From positions 1-5,082 of the forward strand of contig DAOTYI010000257.1 of assembly GCA_034434895.1 (NCBI GenBank): DNA of 5,082 nt, written 5' to 3'. The translations under genes were made by a program, and so were the position numbers. The stretch is from DAOTXL01 sp034434895 (GTDB taxonomy: Bacteria; Chloroflexota; Anaerolineae; JAAYZQ01). The notes under the pieces are model-generated. The model was not told the origin of the DNA. It was given only the letters and a program-made list of their open reading frames with translations, and made no database searches. This document shows, piece after piece, positions 1 through 5,033 of the stretch. Within the stretch, counting starts at the first letter, position 1, and each line of letters starts with the position of its first letter.

Positions 1-1090
1 GGGTGAATGTGGGGGTGGGTTGCTGGACCGGGCATATGTCGCTGGCCTGAACGCGCAACCCCTCGGCACACCTCATCTCACTGTTGAGGGTCAATGAGGT
101 CAGCGGATCGTCCACCCGCAGGGTAAAGGTCACCTGACCGGCACTGCCGGGTACCAGGTTGCCCAACTGCCAGGTGATGACCCCGCCCGCTTCGCTGCCG
201 CCGTTGCTGGCGCCGATGAAGGTTGTGCCCGGCGGCAAGGCGACGGTCAGCACCACCTGGCTGGCCCCTATCGCCGCCGTGACGGGAATGGCATAGTCCA
301 GCGGAAAGATCGCCTGGTCGCCGACGACGATCGGCGCTGCCGGGCAGTGGGCGACCAGGTCCAGGGCGATCACCAGCGTGGCGGTCACCTGGTCGTCAGA
401 CACGCGGTCGTTGTTGTCGCCCAATTGGGCCGACAGCCACAACTGGCTGCGGGGCGTGTCGGGCGGGAACAGGGCCGTGCGGTCAAAGGCAAACTCGATC
501 ACGCCGGGCACGGTGGTGCTGTAGATACCCTGTCCCGTCAGCCCGACCGTGGTCGGAGCGATCGCGCCGGGCAGGATCTCCGTGCCGGGTCCCAGCTCGG
601 CCGTGACACCGGCACCGCCGCTTTCGAACTGGAAGCCGAGCTTGTACGCCTCCGAGTTCCCCAGACCGACCCCATCCTCAAAGGGCAGCATGACCAGCGG
701 CCCCTCATCCGGGCCGTGCGTGCCCACCCCCAGGTTGCCCGCTTCCCCGACGGCGCTGTCCGAGTCGCCGGCGCGGCCATCTACGTCGAGGCGGAAATAC
801 CAGCGGTCGTCGCTGGCCTGATAGTGGGCCCACAGGCTGATGGCATCGTAGCCGCTACGGGCGTAGGTGGGTGAATGGTGGGGATGGAAGCGGGTGTCGG
901 TGAGGTATACGTCCAGGCCATCGGTCGCCACCTGCCAGGCCGGGTCCCAATCGTCACCCACACCATCCAGGACGACAGGCCCCTGGGCTGCCGTCTGCCC
1001 CATCAGCAAGGCCAGCAGGACCATCACCCCCAGGGCCGTCCGCCCCCAGATCGTCCACTGTTTGTGCCTTGAGCTTCTATTTTCGGTCAT
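1..1090 (-). CDS. Exported protein with N-terminal CBM9-like region and DUF11-like domain (partial, C-terminus beyond the window)
   Basis: An open frame runs from an ATG at 1090-1088 to the left edge without a stop, giving 363 residues of a longer protein. Residues 1-36 look like a signal peptide: a basic N-region (RSSRHK), a hydrophobic core (ALGVMVLLALLMG) and a likely cleavage after TAA or TAAQ. Residues 38-60 (LDGVGDDWDPAWQVATD) resemble the opening of CBM9-like/DOMON-type beta-sandwich modules. An acidic stretch at 101-112 (LDVDGRAGDSDS) could bind calcium. Residues about 262-330 have the alternating beta pattern of DUF11 repeats (LPPGTTF, then ITWQLGNLVPGSAGQVTFTL). The last residues, PTPTFT, look like the start of a Pro/Thr linker to a surface anchor or further repeats. 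The protein is probably cell-surface or secreted, and its ligand is unknown. It follows the aminotransferase by 14 nt with a strong ribosome site, so it is probably co-transcribed. The family call is by eye. Confidence 0.85.
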   Translation of the reverse strand, partial: MTENRSSRHKQWTIWGRTALGVMVLLALLMGQTAAQGPVVLDGVGDDWDPAWQVATDGLDVYLTDTRFHPHHSPTYARSGYDAISLWAHYQASDDRWYFRLDVDGRAGDSDSAVGEAGNLGVGTHGPDEGPLVMLPFEDGVGLGNSEAYKLGFQFESGGAGVTAELGPGTEILPGAIAPTTVGLTGQGIYSTTVPGVIEFAFDRTALFPPDTPRSQLWLSAQLGDNNDRVSDDQVTATLVIALDLVAHCPAAPIVVGDQAIFPLDYAIPVTAAIGASQVVLTVALPPGTTFIGASNGGSEAGGVITWQLGNLVPGSAGQVTFTLRVDDPLTSLTLNSEMRCAEGLRVQASDICPVQQPTPTFT

Positions 1091-1096
1091 AGACAA

Positions 1097-1104
1097 CTCC
1101 TTTC
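1097..1104 (-). promoter_or_regulatory. Ribosome binding site of the exported protein gene
   Basis: On the minus strand GAAAGGAG lies 6 nt before the ATG at 1090. It directly follows the TGA (1107-1105) of the aminotransferase gene, so the whole 14-nt gap is ribosome site plus spacer. This fixes the start of the downstream gene, which has no stop in the window, and argues for one transcript. Confidence 0.8.
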
Positions 1105-2046
1105 TCACTCCTGGCCGGTGCCTCCGCTCTGCTCATACACCGGCGTGCACCAGTGGCGGTAGCGCGGCAGTTTGCCGCGCACCACATCAAAGTACAGTTC
1201 GCGCAGGCGGGTGACCACCGGGCCGATGGTCCCGTTGCCGATGGGCCGGTGTTCGATGCGGGTGATGGCCGCCACCTGGCAGCCGGTGCCGCACAGGAAC
1301 GCCTCGTCGCAGATATAGATCTCGCTGCGGTCAATGGAACGCTGGATCGTCTTGATCCCCATCTCCTGCCGGGCCAGCTCGATAATGGTGTCGCGGGTGA
1401 TGCCTTCGAGGATGTTGGAGGTGACCGGCGGTGTGACCAGACAGCCCTGGCGCACCATAAAAAAGTTTTCGGCGCTGCCCTCAGAGATGTGGCCGGTGTC
1501 GGTCAGCACCAGGGCTTCGTCGTAGCCGCTCAGCACGGCGTCGGTCTTGGCAAAAGCCGAATTGATATAGGCGCCGGTGATCTTGGCCCGGGCCGGCGTG
1601 GCGTTGTCGTCCACCCGGCGCCAACTGGAGATGCACACATGGGCCCCTTCTTCCTGCTCGATATAGCGGCCAAAGGGGACGGCGAACATGGCAAACTCGT
1701 CGGTCAGGTCGTGCAGCCGCACCCCGATCACCTCGTCGGCTTTGTAAGCCAGAGGGCGGATGTAGGCATCCTGCCGGAAGCCTTCCCGGCGCAGCAGTTC
1801 CACCGTGAGTGCGCTCAACTCTTCTACGCTATAGGGCAGATGGATGCGCAGGATGCGACAGGAACGATGCATCCGTTCATAATGTTCCCGCAGGCGAAAG
1901 ACAAAAAGCTGCCCTTCTTCCTCATTCCAATAGGCGCGGATCCCCTCGAAGCAGCCGGTGCCATAGTTGAAGGCGTGGGTCATGATGCTGACCCTGGCTT
2001 CCTCGATCGGGACAAACTGTCCTTTGAAGAATGCGTACCTGGGCAT
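1105..2046 (-). CDS. ilvE: Branched-chain amino-acid aminotransferase (PLP fold type IV)
   Basis: This 313-residue protein should transfer the amino group between leucine, isoleucine or valine and 2-oxoglutarate in the cytoplasm, at the last step of branched-chain amino-acid synthesis or the first step of breakdown. The full family pattern is visible: MTHAFNYGTGCFEGIRAY at 22-39, the PLP-phosphate arginine in HYERMH (R58), the Schiff-base lysine K155 in ARAKITGAYINS, EGSAENFF at 189-196 with the cofactor-contacting glutamate E193, and the SNILEGITRDTI segment at 210-221. The C-terminal PRYRHWCTPVY is also usual. Length is normal for the family. The ATG at 2046 has AAGGAGG six nt upstream (2053-2059), and a promoter lies just before it. 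The family includes D-amino-acid transaminases and aminodeoxychorismate lyases, but the overall pattern favours BCAT. The direction of flux in the cell cannot be told from sequence. Confidence 0.95.
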   Translation of the reverse strand: MPRYAFFKGQFVPIEEARVSIMTHAFNYGTGCFEGIRAYWNEEEGQLFVFRLREHYERMHRSCRILRIHLPYSVEELSALTVELLRREGFRQDAYIRPLAYKADEVIGVRLHDLTDEFAMFAVPFGRYIEQEEGAHVCISSWRRVDDNATPARAKITGAYINSAFAKTDAVLSGYDEALVLTDTGHISEGSAENFFMVRQGCLVTPPVTSNILEGITRDTIIELARQEMGIKTIQRSIDRSEIYICDEAFLCGTGCQVAAITRIEHRPIGNGTIGPVVTRLRELYFDVVRGKLPRYRHWCTPVYEQSGGTGQE

Positions 2047-2076
2047 GGTGGTCCTCCTTGACCCTGTTGATACCTG

Positions 2077-2105
2077 ATTATACCTGGTTTCTGCCAGGAG
2101 GGCAA
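2077..2105 (-). promoter_or_regulatory. Sigma70-type promoter for the aminotransferase gene
   Basis: Reading the minus strand, TTGCCC (2105-2100, four of six matches to TTGACA) is followed by a 17-bp spacer and a perfect TATAAT (2082-2077). Transcription should begin about seven bases downstream, near 2070, giving a leader of roughly 25 nt that contains the AAGGAGG ribosome site. It lies in the 74-bp gap after the nitroreductase stop and implies that the aminotransferase and the exported protein can be transcribed independently of the upstream genes. The call assumes a standard housekeeping sigma factor. Confidence 0.65.
2083..2098. repeat. Dyad filling the -35/-10 spacer of the aminotransferase promoter
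   Basis: CCTGG and CCAGG flank six bases (TTTCTG). This inverted repeat occupies almost exactly the 17-bp promoter spacer (2083-2099). Its placement suits a repressor or a spacer-distorting activator site, but a 5-bp arm is short and could occur by chance in GC-rich DNA. Confidence 0.3.
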
Positions 2106-2118
2106 CTGCGAGCAGTTG
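2103..2118. repeat. Dyad overlapping the aminotransferase -35 box, possible operator
   Basis: CAACTGC and GCAGTTG flank two bases (GA), forming a 7-bp inverted repeat that starts inside the -35 hexamer (2100-2105) and lies within a few bases of the nitroreductase stop codon. A repressor bound here would block RNA polymerase. As RNA it could also form a small hairpin after the nitroreductase gene, but no T-run follows on the minus strand, so it is not a convincing intrinsic terminator. The role is inferred from position only. Confidence 0.4.
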
Positions 2119-2120
2119 TC

Positions 2121-2645
2121 CTACATTCGATAACTCACCACGGCCGGCAACGGCCGGCGGGAGGTGCGGAAGGTCCCCTTCTCGGCCGGTTTGCCGATGG
2201 GCAGGATGGCCACCGGGCGGTGTTGGGGCGGAAGGTTGAGCGCCTGGGCAGCCCGCTGTTCGTCAAAAGCGCCCACCCAACAGCTACCCAGCCCCAGCGC
2301 CACGGCGGCCAGCAGGATATGCTCGGTGGCGGCGGCGGTATCTTGCAGGCAATAAAGCTCACGGCCTCGCTGCCCGTAGCGCCCTGCCGATTGTTCGGCG
2401 TCGGCACAGACGACGATGGCCAGCGGTGCCTGGGCAACGAACTCCTGGCCGTAAGCAGCAGCGGCCAGAGCCTGGCGCAGGGCCGGATCGCGCACCACGT
2501 AAAAGTGCCAGGGCTGCCGGTTGCCCGCCGACGGAGCCCGGATGGCTGCTGTCAACAGCCGTTCCACCGTTTCCGGTGGCACCTCGACAGTTGGGTCAAA
2601 ACTGCGGACACTGTGCCGCTCTTCAAGCACTTGCCAGAAATCCAT
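2121..2645 (-). CDS. Nitroreductase-family FMN-dependent oxidoreductase
   Basis: This 174-residue cytoplasmic protein should be a dimeric FMN enzyme that uses NAD(P)H to reduce nitro compounds, quinones or flavins. The true substrate cannot be read from the family. Visible marks are the N-terminal FMN-phosphate motif ERHSVRSFDP (9-18), the flavin-contacting APSAGNRQPWHFYVV (37-51), the Q101-D102 pair ahead of the long helix of the dimer core, GLGSCWVGAF (118-127), and PVAILPIGKP (144-153). The length matches the short nitroreductases found in many anaerobes. The ATG at 2645 has GGAGGTGA three bases upstream (2649-2656), which confirms the start. It is flanked by a 201-bp repeat-filled gap upstream and a promoter-bearing gap downstream, so it is probably transcribed alone or by weak read-through. 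Family sure, role open. Confidence 0.92.
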   Translation of the reverse strand: MDFWQVLEERHSVRSFDPTVEVPPETVERLLTAAIRAPSAGNRQPWHFYVVRDPALRQALAAAAYGQEFVAQAPLAIVVCADAEQSAGRYGQRGRELYCLQDTAAATEHILLAAVALGLGSCWVGAFDEQRAAQALNLPPQHRPVAILPIGKPAEKGTFRTSRRPLPAVVSYRM

Positions 2646-2663
2646 CGTTCACCTCCATAGATG

Positions 2664-2692
2664 ATAGTAACTGCCTGCCCACACCGACTGAA
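2664..2692 (-). promoter_or_regulatory. Weak candidate promoter for the nitroreductase gene
   Basis: On the minus strand TTCAGT (2692-2687) and TACTAT (2669-2664) are 17 bp apart, with three and four matches to the sigma70 hexamers. The predicted RNA start would leave only about a dozen bases before the ATG at 2645, barely covering the GGAGGTGA site. It is listed because the preceding gap of palindromes makes an own promoter likely, but the match is poor. Confidence 0.27.
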
Positions 2693-2719
2693 GTCACCCG
2701 CCTGGGGCCTTCGGCCAGC

Positions 2720-2737
2720 GGTCGGCGCCGGCCGACC
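2720..2737. repeat. Short hairpin, GGTCGGC/GCCGACC
   Basis: A 7-bp perfect stem (2720-2726 with 2731-2737) encloses GCCG. It lies in the gap between the transporter and nitroreductase genes. Its right arm is shared with the neighbouring REP-like copy at 2730-2753, so alternative folds compete. Confidence 0.5.
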
Positions 2738-2753
2738 GGTTTCCACGTCGGCA
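2730..2753 (-). repeat. REP-like palindromic repeat, diverged second copy
   Basis: On the minus strand this reads TGCCGACGTGGAAACCGG followed by TCGGCC. It shares TGCCGA, TGGAAA and the closing CGG arm with the copy at 2788-2806. The outer arms GCCGAC and GTCGGC pair around a ten-base loop. The right part can also pair with 2757-2763 (CGTCGGC, ACCG, GCCGACG), giving a competing hairpin. Confidence 0.5.
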
Positions 2754-2763
2754 CCGGCCGACG
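2746..2763. repeat. Short hairpin, CGTCGGC/GCCGACG
   Basis: A perfect 7-bp stem (2746-2752 with 2757-2763) closes on ACCG. It belongs to the palindrome cluster of the transporter/nitroreductase gap and overlaps the REP-like copy at 2730-2753. Confidence 0.5.
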
Positions 2764-2766
2764 CCC

Positions 2767-2781
2767 GGCGCCACAGGCGCC
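2767..2781. repeat. Short hairpin, GGCGCC/GGCGCC
   Basis: Two copies of the self-complementary hexamer GGCGCC are separated by ACA, so the site can fold as a 6-bp stem with a three-base loop. It sits midway between the two REP-like copies and may be part of the same composite element. Confidence 0.45.
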
Positions 2782-2787
2782 CAGAAA

Positions 2788-2806
2788 GGCCGATTTCCAA
2801 TCGGCA
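2788..2806 (-). repeat. REP-like palindromic intergenic repeat, intact copy
   Basis: The minus strand reads TGCCGATTGGAAATCGGCC. Arms GCCGATT and AATCGGC pair over seven bases around GGA. Translated in its three frames it gives CADWKSA, CRLEIGL and VPIGNRP. From memory, these are peptides that recur as spurious ORF fragments in several large bacterial genomes because a short palindrome of this form is scattered between genes. That recognition is recall, not a search. The following CTTTCT on the minus strand is too weak a T-run for a confident terminator, though the hairpin could protect the 3' end of the transporter transcript. Confidence 0.55.
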
Positions 2807-2812
2807 CATTTT

Positions 2813-2838
2813 CCCCTCTTCCGGGTTGGGGGAGGGGG
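2813..2838. repeat. Imperfect GC-rich inverted repeat after the transporter gene
   Basis: CCCCTC (2813-2818) and GAGGGG (2832-2837) pair across a 13-base loop, 10 bp past the transporter stop. The C-rich/G-rich style resembles the perfect palindrome at 5034-5082 and may be a decayed relative. No T-run follows on either strand, so it is not called a terminator. Confidence 0.35.
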
Positions 2839-2846
2839 CAAAGGTG

Positions 2847-3743
2847 TCAGGCAGCCAGGTCGTTGGCCGTGAACGCGATCCCGACTACCGTCAAGATCGT
2901 GCCGACCAGCGTCCAGCGGCTGGGCCTCTCCTTCAACCACAGGATGGAAAAGGGCAGGGCCATCACCGGTGCGGTAGAGGTCAGGACAGCAGCCCTCCCT
3001 GCCCCGACCATCTGGATGGCCATGATGAAAAACAGGGTGCCGACGCCTGTGCCCACGAAACTGGCCCCCAGGATGATCAGCAGTGATTTGCGGTCCAGCC
3101 GTCGCAGATCGCGCCAGCGGCCCCAGGCCAGATTCGGGACGAGCAGCATCCCCATGCCCATCGGCTGGCGGACGCTGTTGGCGACCACCGAGTGGATGCC
3201 TGCCGTCGCCGGCTTGAGCGCCACCTGGCCGATGGCCCATAACACCGACACGACCAGGGCCAGCAGCAACCCGATCCGTCGCCGTCGGTCGTTGGCTGGC
3301 CTCTCCGCCGTGCCCGGGTCGGCGGTGCGGCTCACCAGGACAATGCCGGCGATAACCAGCAAGGCGCCGACGAGCAGCCTCCCCGTGAGCGGTTCGCCCA
3401 CGAACAGCGCCGCCAGCAGCACGGCCCACAGAGGGTTGATGCTGGCCACCGGCATGGCCCACGACACGCCTGCCAGGTCCAGGCTGCGGAAATAGAGGGT
3501 GTCACCCACCACCAACAGGCCCAGGACCGAAACCACCATCCACAGCCAGGCGGCAGGCGGAATGGTGGACAACGCCTTCAGGCCGCCGTAGAATGGCAGC
3601 AAGGCCCAGAAAAAACAGGTCGAGACCAGGCAGCGGACCAGGTTCAGCGGCAGGACATGGAGTCGGCGGGCACCCATCGCCAGCAAGACGCTGGCCATGG
3701 CCCACAGCAAGGCGCTGAACAGGGCGACCAATTCACCGCTCAA
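2847..3743 (-). CDS. EamA-family (DMT superfamily) membrane transporter
   Basis: This is an inner-membrane carrier of 298 residues, the usual size for two tandem EamA domains of five helices each. Hydrophobic segments lie at about 5-25, 30-51, 64-84, 90-112, 119-138, 157-176, 185-207, 220-246, 249-270 and 277-294. The two domains share the repeated end pattern: N103-P104-LWAVLLAALFVGE then LTGRLLVGALLVIAGIVLV, and STAPVMALPFSILWLKE (256-272) then a final helix. A basic loop at 139-156 (ending RRRR) separates the halves, as expected for a cytoplasmic linker. The chosen start is TTG at 3743-3741, which overlaps the TGA of the upstream gene (TTGA) and has GGAGG four bases before it. An ATG at 3818 would add 25 non-hydrophobic residues encoded over the upstream gene and is unlikely. 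Related proteins export amino acids or other small metabolites. The substrate here is unknown, though coupling to a dehydratase subunit hints at a related metabolite. Confidence 0.92.
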   Translation of the reverse strand: MSGELVALFSALLWAMASVLLAMGARRLHVLPLNLVRCLVSTCFFWALLPFYGGLKALSTIPPAAWLWMVVSVLGLLVVGDTLYFRSLDLAGVSWAMPVASINPLWAVLLAALFVGEPLTGRLLVGALLVIAGIVLVSRTADPGTAERPANDRRRRIGLLLALVVSVLWAIGQVALKPATAGIHSVVANSVRQPMGMGMLLVPNLAWGRWRDLRRLDRKSLLIILGASFVGTGVGTLFFIMAIQMVGAGRAAVLTSTAPVMALPFSILWLKERPSRWTLVGTILTVVGIAFTANDLAA

Positions 3744-4948
3744 CGAGCCTCCAGCAGGTCGAGAAAGGCCTGGATGCGGTTCTTGATCGGCTCCTCGGCG
3801 TAGAGCCGCATGTCGCACATGTCGGCTTCCAGGATCAGGCCCGGCACGCCGGTCTGTCGGCTCACCCGCTCCAACAGTTCATACTGGCCCAGCGAGTAGG
3901 GCTTACAGGAGCGGTTGGAGTGCAGAACCATGCCATCTACACCGAAACGCCGCACCAGGTCGGCCATCAGTTCGGCGCGGGCCTGGAGGCTTTGGTTGAT
4001 ATACACCGTGCTGTAAGTGCGGGCCAACCCCAGGAGCGGGTCGCTGTCCTCCACCGACAGTGACCAGGCGTTGGTGTAGGTGTCCACCACGAAACAGGCC
4101 CCGGCCTCGGTGAACAGGCTGAACAGGCGGAAGAGTTGATACCAGATGGCGATGTTGTCCCACAACAGGCGGTAGCGTTCTTCCAGGATGGCTCCTTCGC
4201 CCCGTTCCACCCGTCCTTCGACCTCGGCCTTGAGTTTGCGATAAAAGGTCACAGCATCCTGGGTGCCGCGCAGGACGACAATGGGGGCCATGGTCAGGAA
4301 CAGGTCGGGAGCGTTGAGGGGCGAGGGCCGGGCCTGGCACAGTTCGCGGATGTCGCGCCACAACGTCACCGCCTCGTTGGAAAGACGCAGGGCGCGGTGG
4401 AACCTCTTTTCGTTCAATTTGTGGCCGGTGTGATGCGTCACCCAGGCGATCAATTCTTCCAGTTGGGCGGCCACATACTGGACGGCATGGTCGGGCAGGC
4501 CCGGTTCGTGCTGGTACGGTGCGTCCAGCAAAAAGAGTGGTACATGGAAATGGTCGGCCAACACCTGATACCACTTGAGCACCGTGCCGCAGATGTTGTT
4601 GCAGGCAACCAGCAGGTCCGGTCTGGGCAGGCCACTCTGGGGTGCATGGCCGGGATCAAAGACCGAACCGAGGTGGCAGCGGGCATAGGAACACAGATCG
4701 GGGCTGAAACCGCGCTCCTCGGCCACCTGAGCCAGAGGCACCGCTGCCCGCCGGGCCCCCACCAGCGCGCCGTAATTTTCGGGATAGACCGTGGCCACGC
4801 CCATGCCGATCAGGATTTCGACCGGTGCACCGCTGGTCACCCAGGCCAGGGGCCGCACTTTGCCCACCAGCCTGCGCGTGGCATAGTAGCGGGTCATCAG
4901 GCGGGTCAGATCTCTGGCCGTTTCGAGTTTGCGATAGTTGCGGGACAC
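3740..4948 (-). CDS. 2-hydroxyacyl-CoA dehydratase / benzoyl-CoA reductase family subunit (HgdB/BcrB/BzdN-like)
   Basis: The 402-residue product belongs to the family of iron-sulfur subunits that remove water from 2-hydroxyacyl-CoA or reduce benzoyl-CoA, using an electron delivered by an ATP-dependent activator. Typical marks are LCSYARCHLG (85-94; C86, C91), VACNNICGTVLKWYQ (114-128; C116, C120), SNRSCKPYS (344-352; C348) and ILEADMCDMR (372-381; C378). In characterised relatives three such cysteines hold a [4Fe-4S] cluster and the fourth ligand is water or substrate. C86, C116 and C348 are the likely trio by position. The length fits one subunit, and known enzymes are heterodimers of two members of this family. 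The second subunit and the activator are not in the window. The start is GTG at 4948 with AAAGGA (4956-4961) seven bases before it. It is oxygen-sensitive chemistry, so an anaerobe is expected. Family sure, substrate unknown. Confidence 0.92.
   Translation of the reverse strand: MSRNYRKLETARDLTRLMTRYYATRRLVGKVRPLAWVTSGAPVEILIGMGVATVYPENYGALVGARRAAVPLAQVAEERGFSPDLCSYARCHLGSVFDPGHAPQSGLPRPDLLVACNNICGTVLKWYQVLADHFHVPLFLLDAPYQHEPGLPDHAVQYVAAQLEELIAWVTHHTGHKLNEKRFHRALRLSNEAVTLWRDIRELCQARPSPLNAPDLFLTMAPIVVLRGTQDAVTFYRKLKAEVEGRVERGEGAILEERYRLLWDNIAIWYQLFRLFSLFTEAGACFVVDTYTNAWSLSVEDSDPLLGLARTYSTVYINQSLQARAELMADLVRRFGVDGMVLHSNRSCKPYSLGQYELLERVSRQTGVPGLILEADMCDMRLYAEEPIKNRIQAFLDLLEAR
3748..3752 (-). 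promoter_or_regulatory. Ribosome binding site deciding the TTG start of the transporter
   Basis: GGAGG on the minus strand lies four bases before TTG (3743-3741), inside the last codons of the dehydratase gene (CTG GAG GCT CGT TGA). Termination and restart at the shared TTGA would keep the ribosome in place, so the two proteins are probably made in linked amounts. Confidence 0.7.
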
Positions 4949-4955
4949 AGGCTTA

Positions 4956-4961
4956 TCCTTT
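4956..4961 (-). promoter_or_regulatory. Ribosome binding site supporting the GTG start of the dehydratase gene
   Basis: AAAGGA on the minus strand is seven bases before GTG (4948-4946), followed by codons for SRNYRK. No better-placed ATG is nearby. About 5 bases further upstream of the leader a lone TATAAC (4987-4982) could be a -10 box, but I find no acceptable -35 at the right distance. Confidence 0.6.
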
Positions 4962-5033
4962 CACCACGCAGGCTGTCTCAGGTTATAGGGCAAGAATTAC
5001 CTCGACATTGTTAGATTCGACCTCACCCCTACC

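Noticed and set aside
347..874. 175-codon open frame on the plus strand
   Set aside because: It is antisense to the exported protein gene, which has a signal peptide and domain-like patterns. The plus frame has no recognisable motif.
1153..2061. 302-codon open frame on the plus strand
   Set aside because: It is wholly antisense to the aminotransferase, whose catalytic motifs are unmistakable. Its translation is low-complexity and matches no family I know. Long antisense frames are common in GC-rich genes.
2103..2118. Intrinsic terminator after the nitroreductase gene
   Set aside because: The 7-bp stem has a two-base loop and no T-run downstream on the minus strand. It overlaps the next promoter and is better viewed as a possible operator.
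2047..2120. T-box, attenuator or leader peptide before the aminotransferase gene
   Set aside because: The predicted transcript leader is only about 25 nt, too short for any of these, and no small frame rich in Leu, Ile or Val codons is present.
2720..2806. CRISPR array
   Set aside because: The palindromic units are short, unequal and unevenly spaced, without identical repeats or unique spacers, and no cas gene is nearby.
2623..3462. 279-codon minus-strand frame overlapping the transporter and the repeat region
   Set aside because: It is a shifted-frame shadow of the transporter, rich in Gly, Arg and His, and reads through the palindromic repeats. Its only use was to expose the CADWKSA repeat signature.
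3744..3818. ATG start at 3818 for the transporter
   Set aside because: It would add 25 polar residues encoded over the end of the dehydratase gene. The TTG at 3743 has a well-placed GGAGG and begins directly before the first helix.
4982..4987. TATAAC as -10 box of the dehydratase promoter
   Set aside because: The hexamer 17 bp upstream is CAATGT, which does not resemble a -35 box, so only a lone -10-like match remains.
4136..5014. 292-codon open frame on the plus strand
   Set aside because: It is antisense to the dehydratase gene and extends through its ribosome site. It has no recognisable domain or ribosome site of its own.
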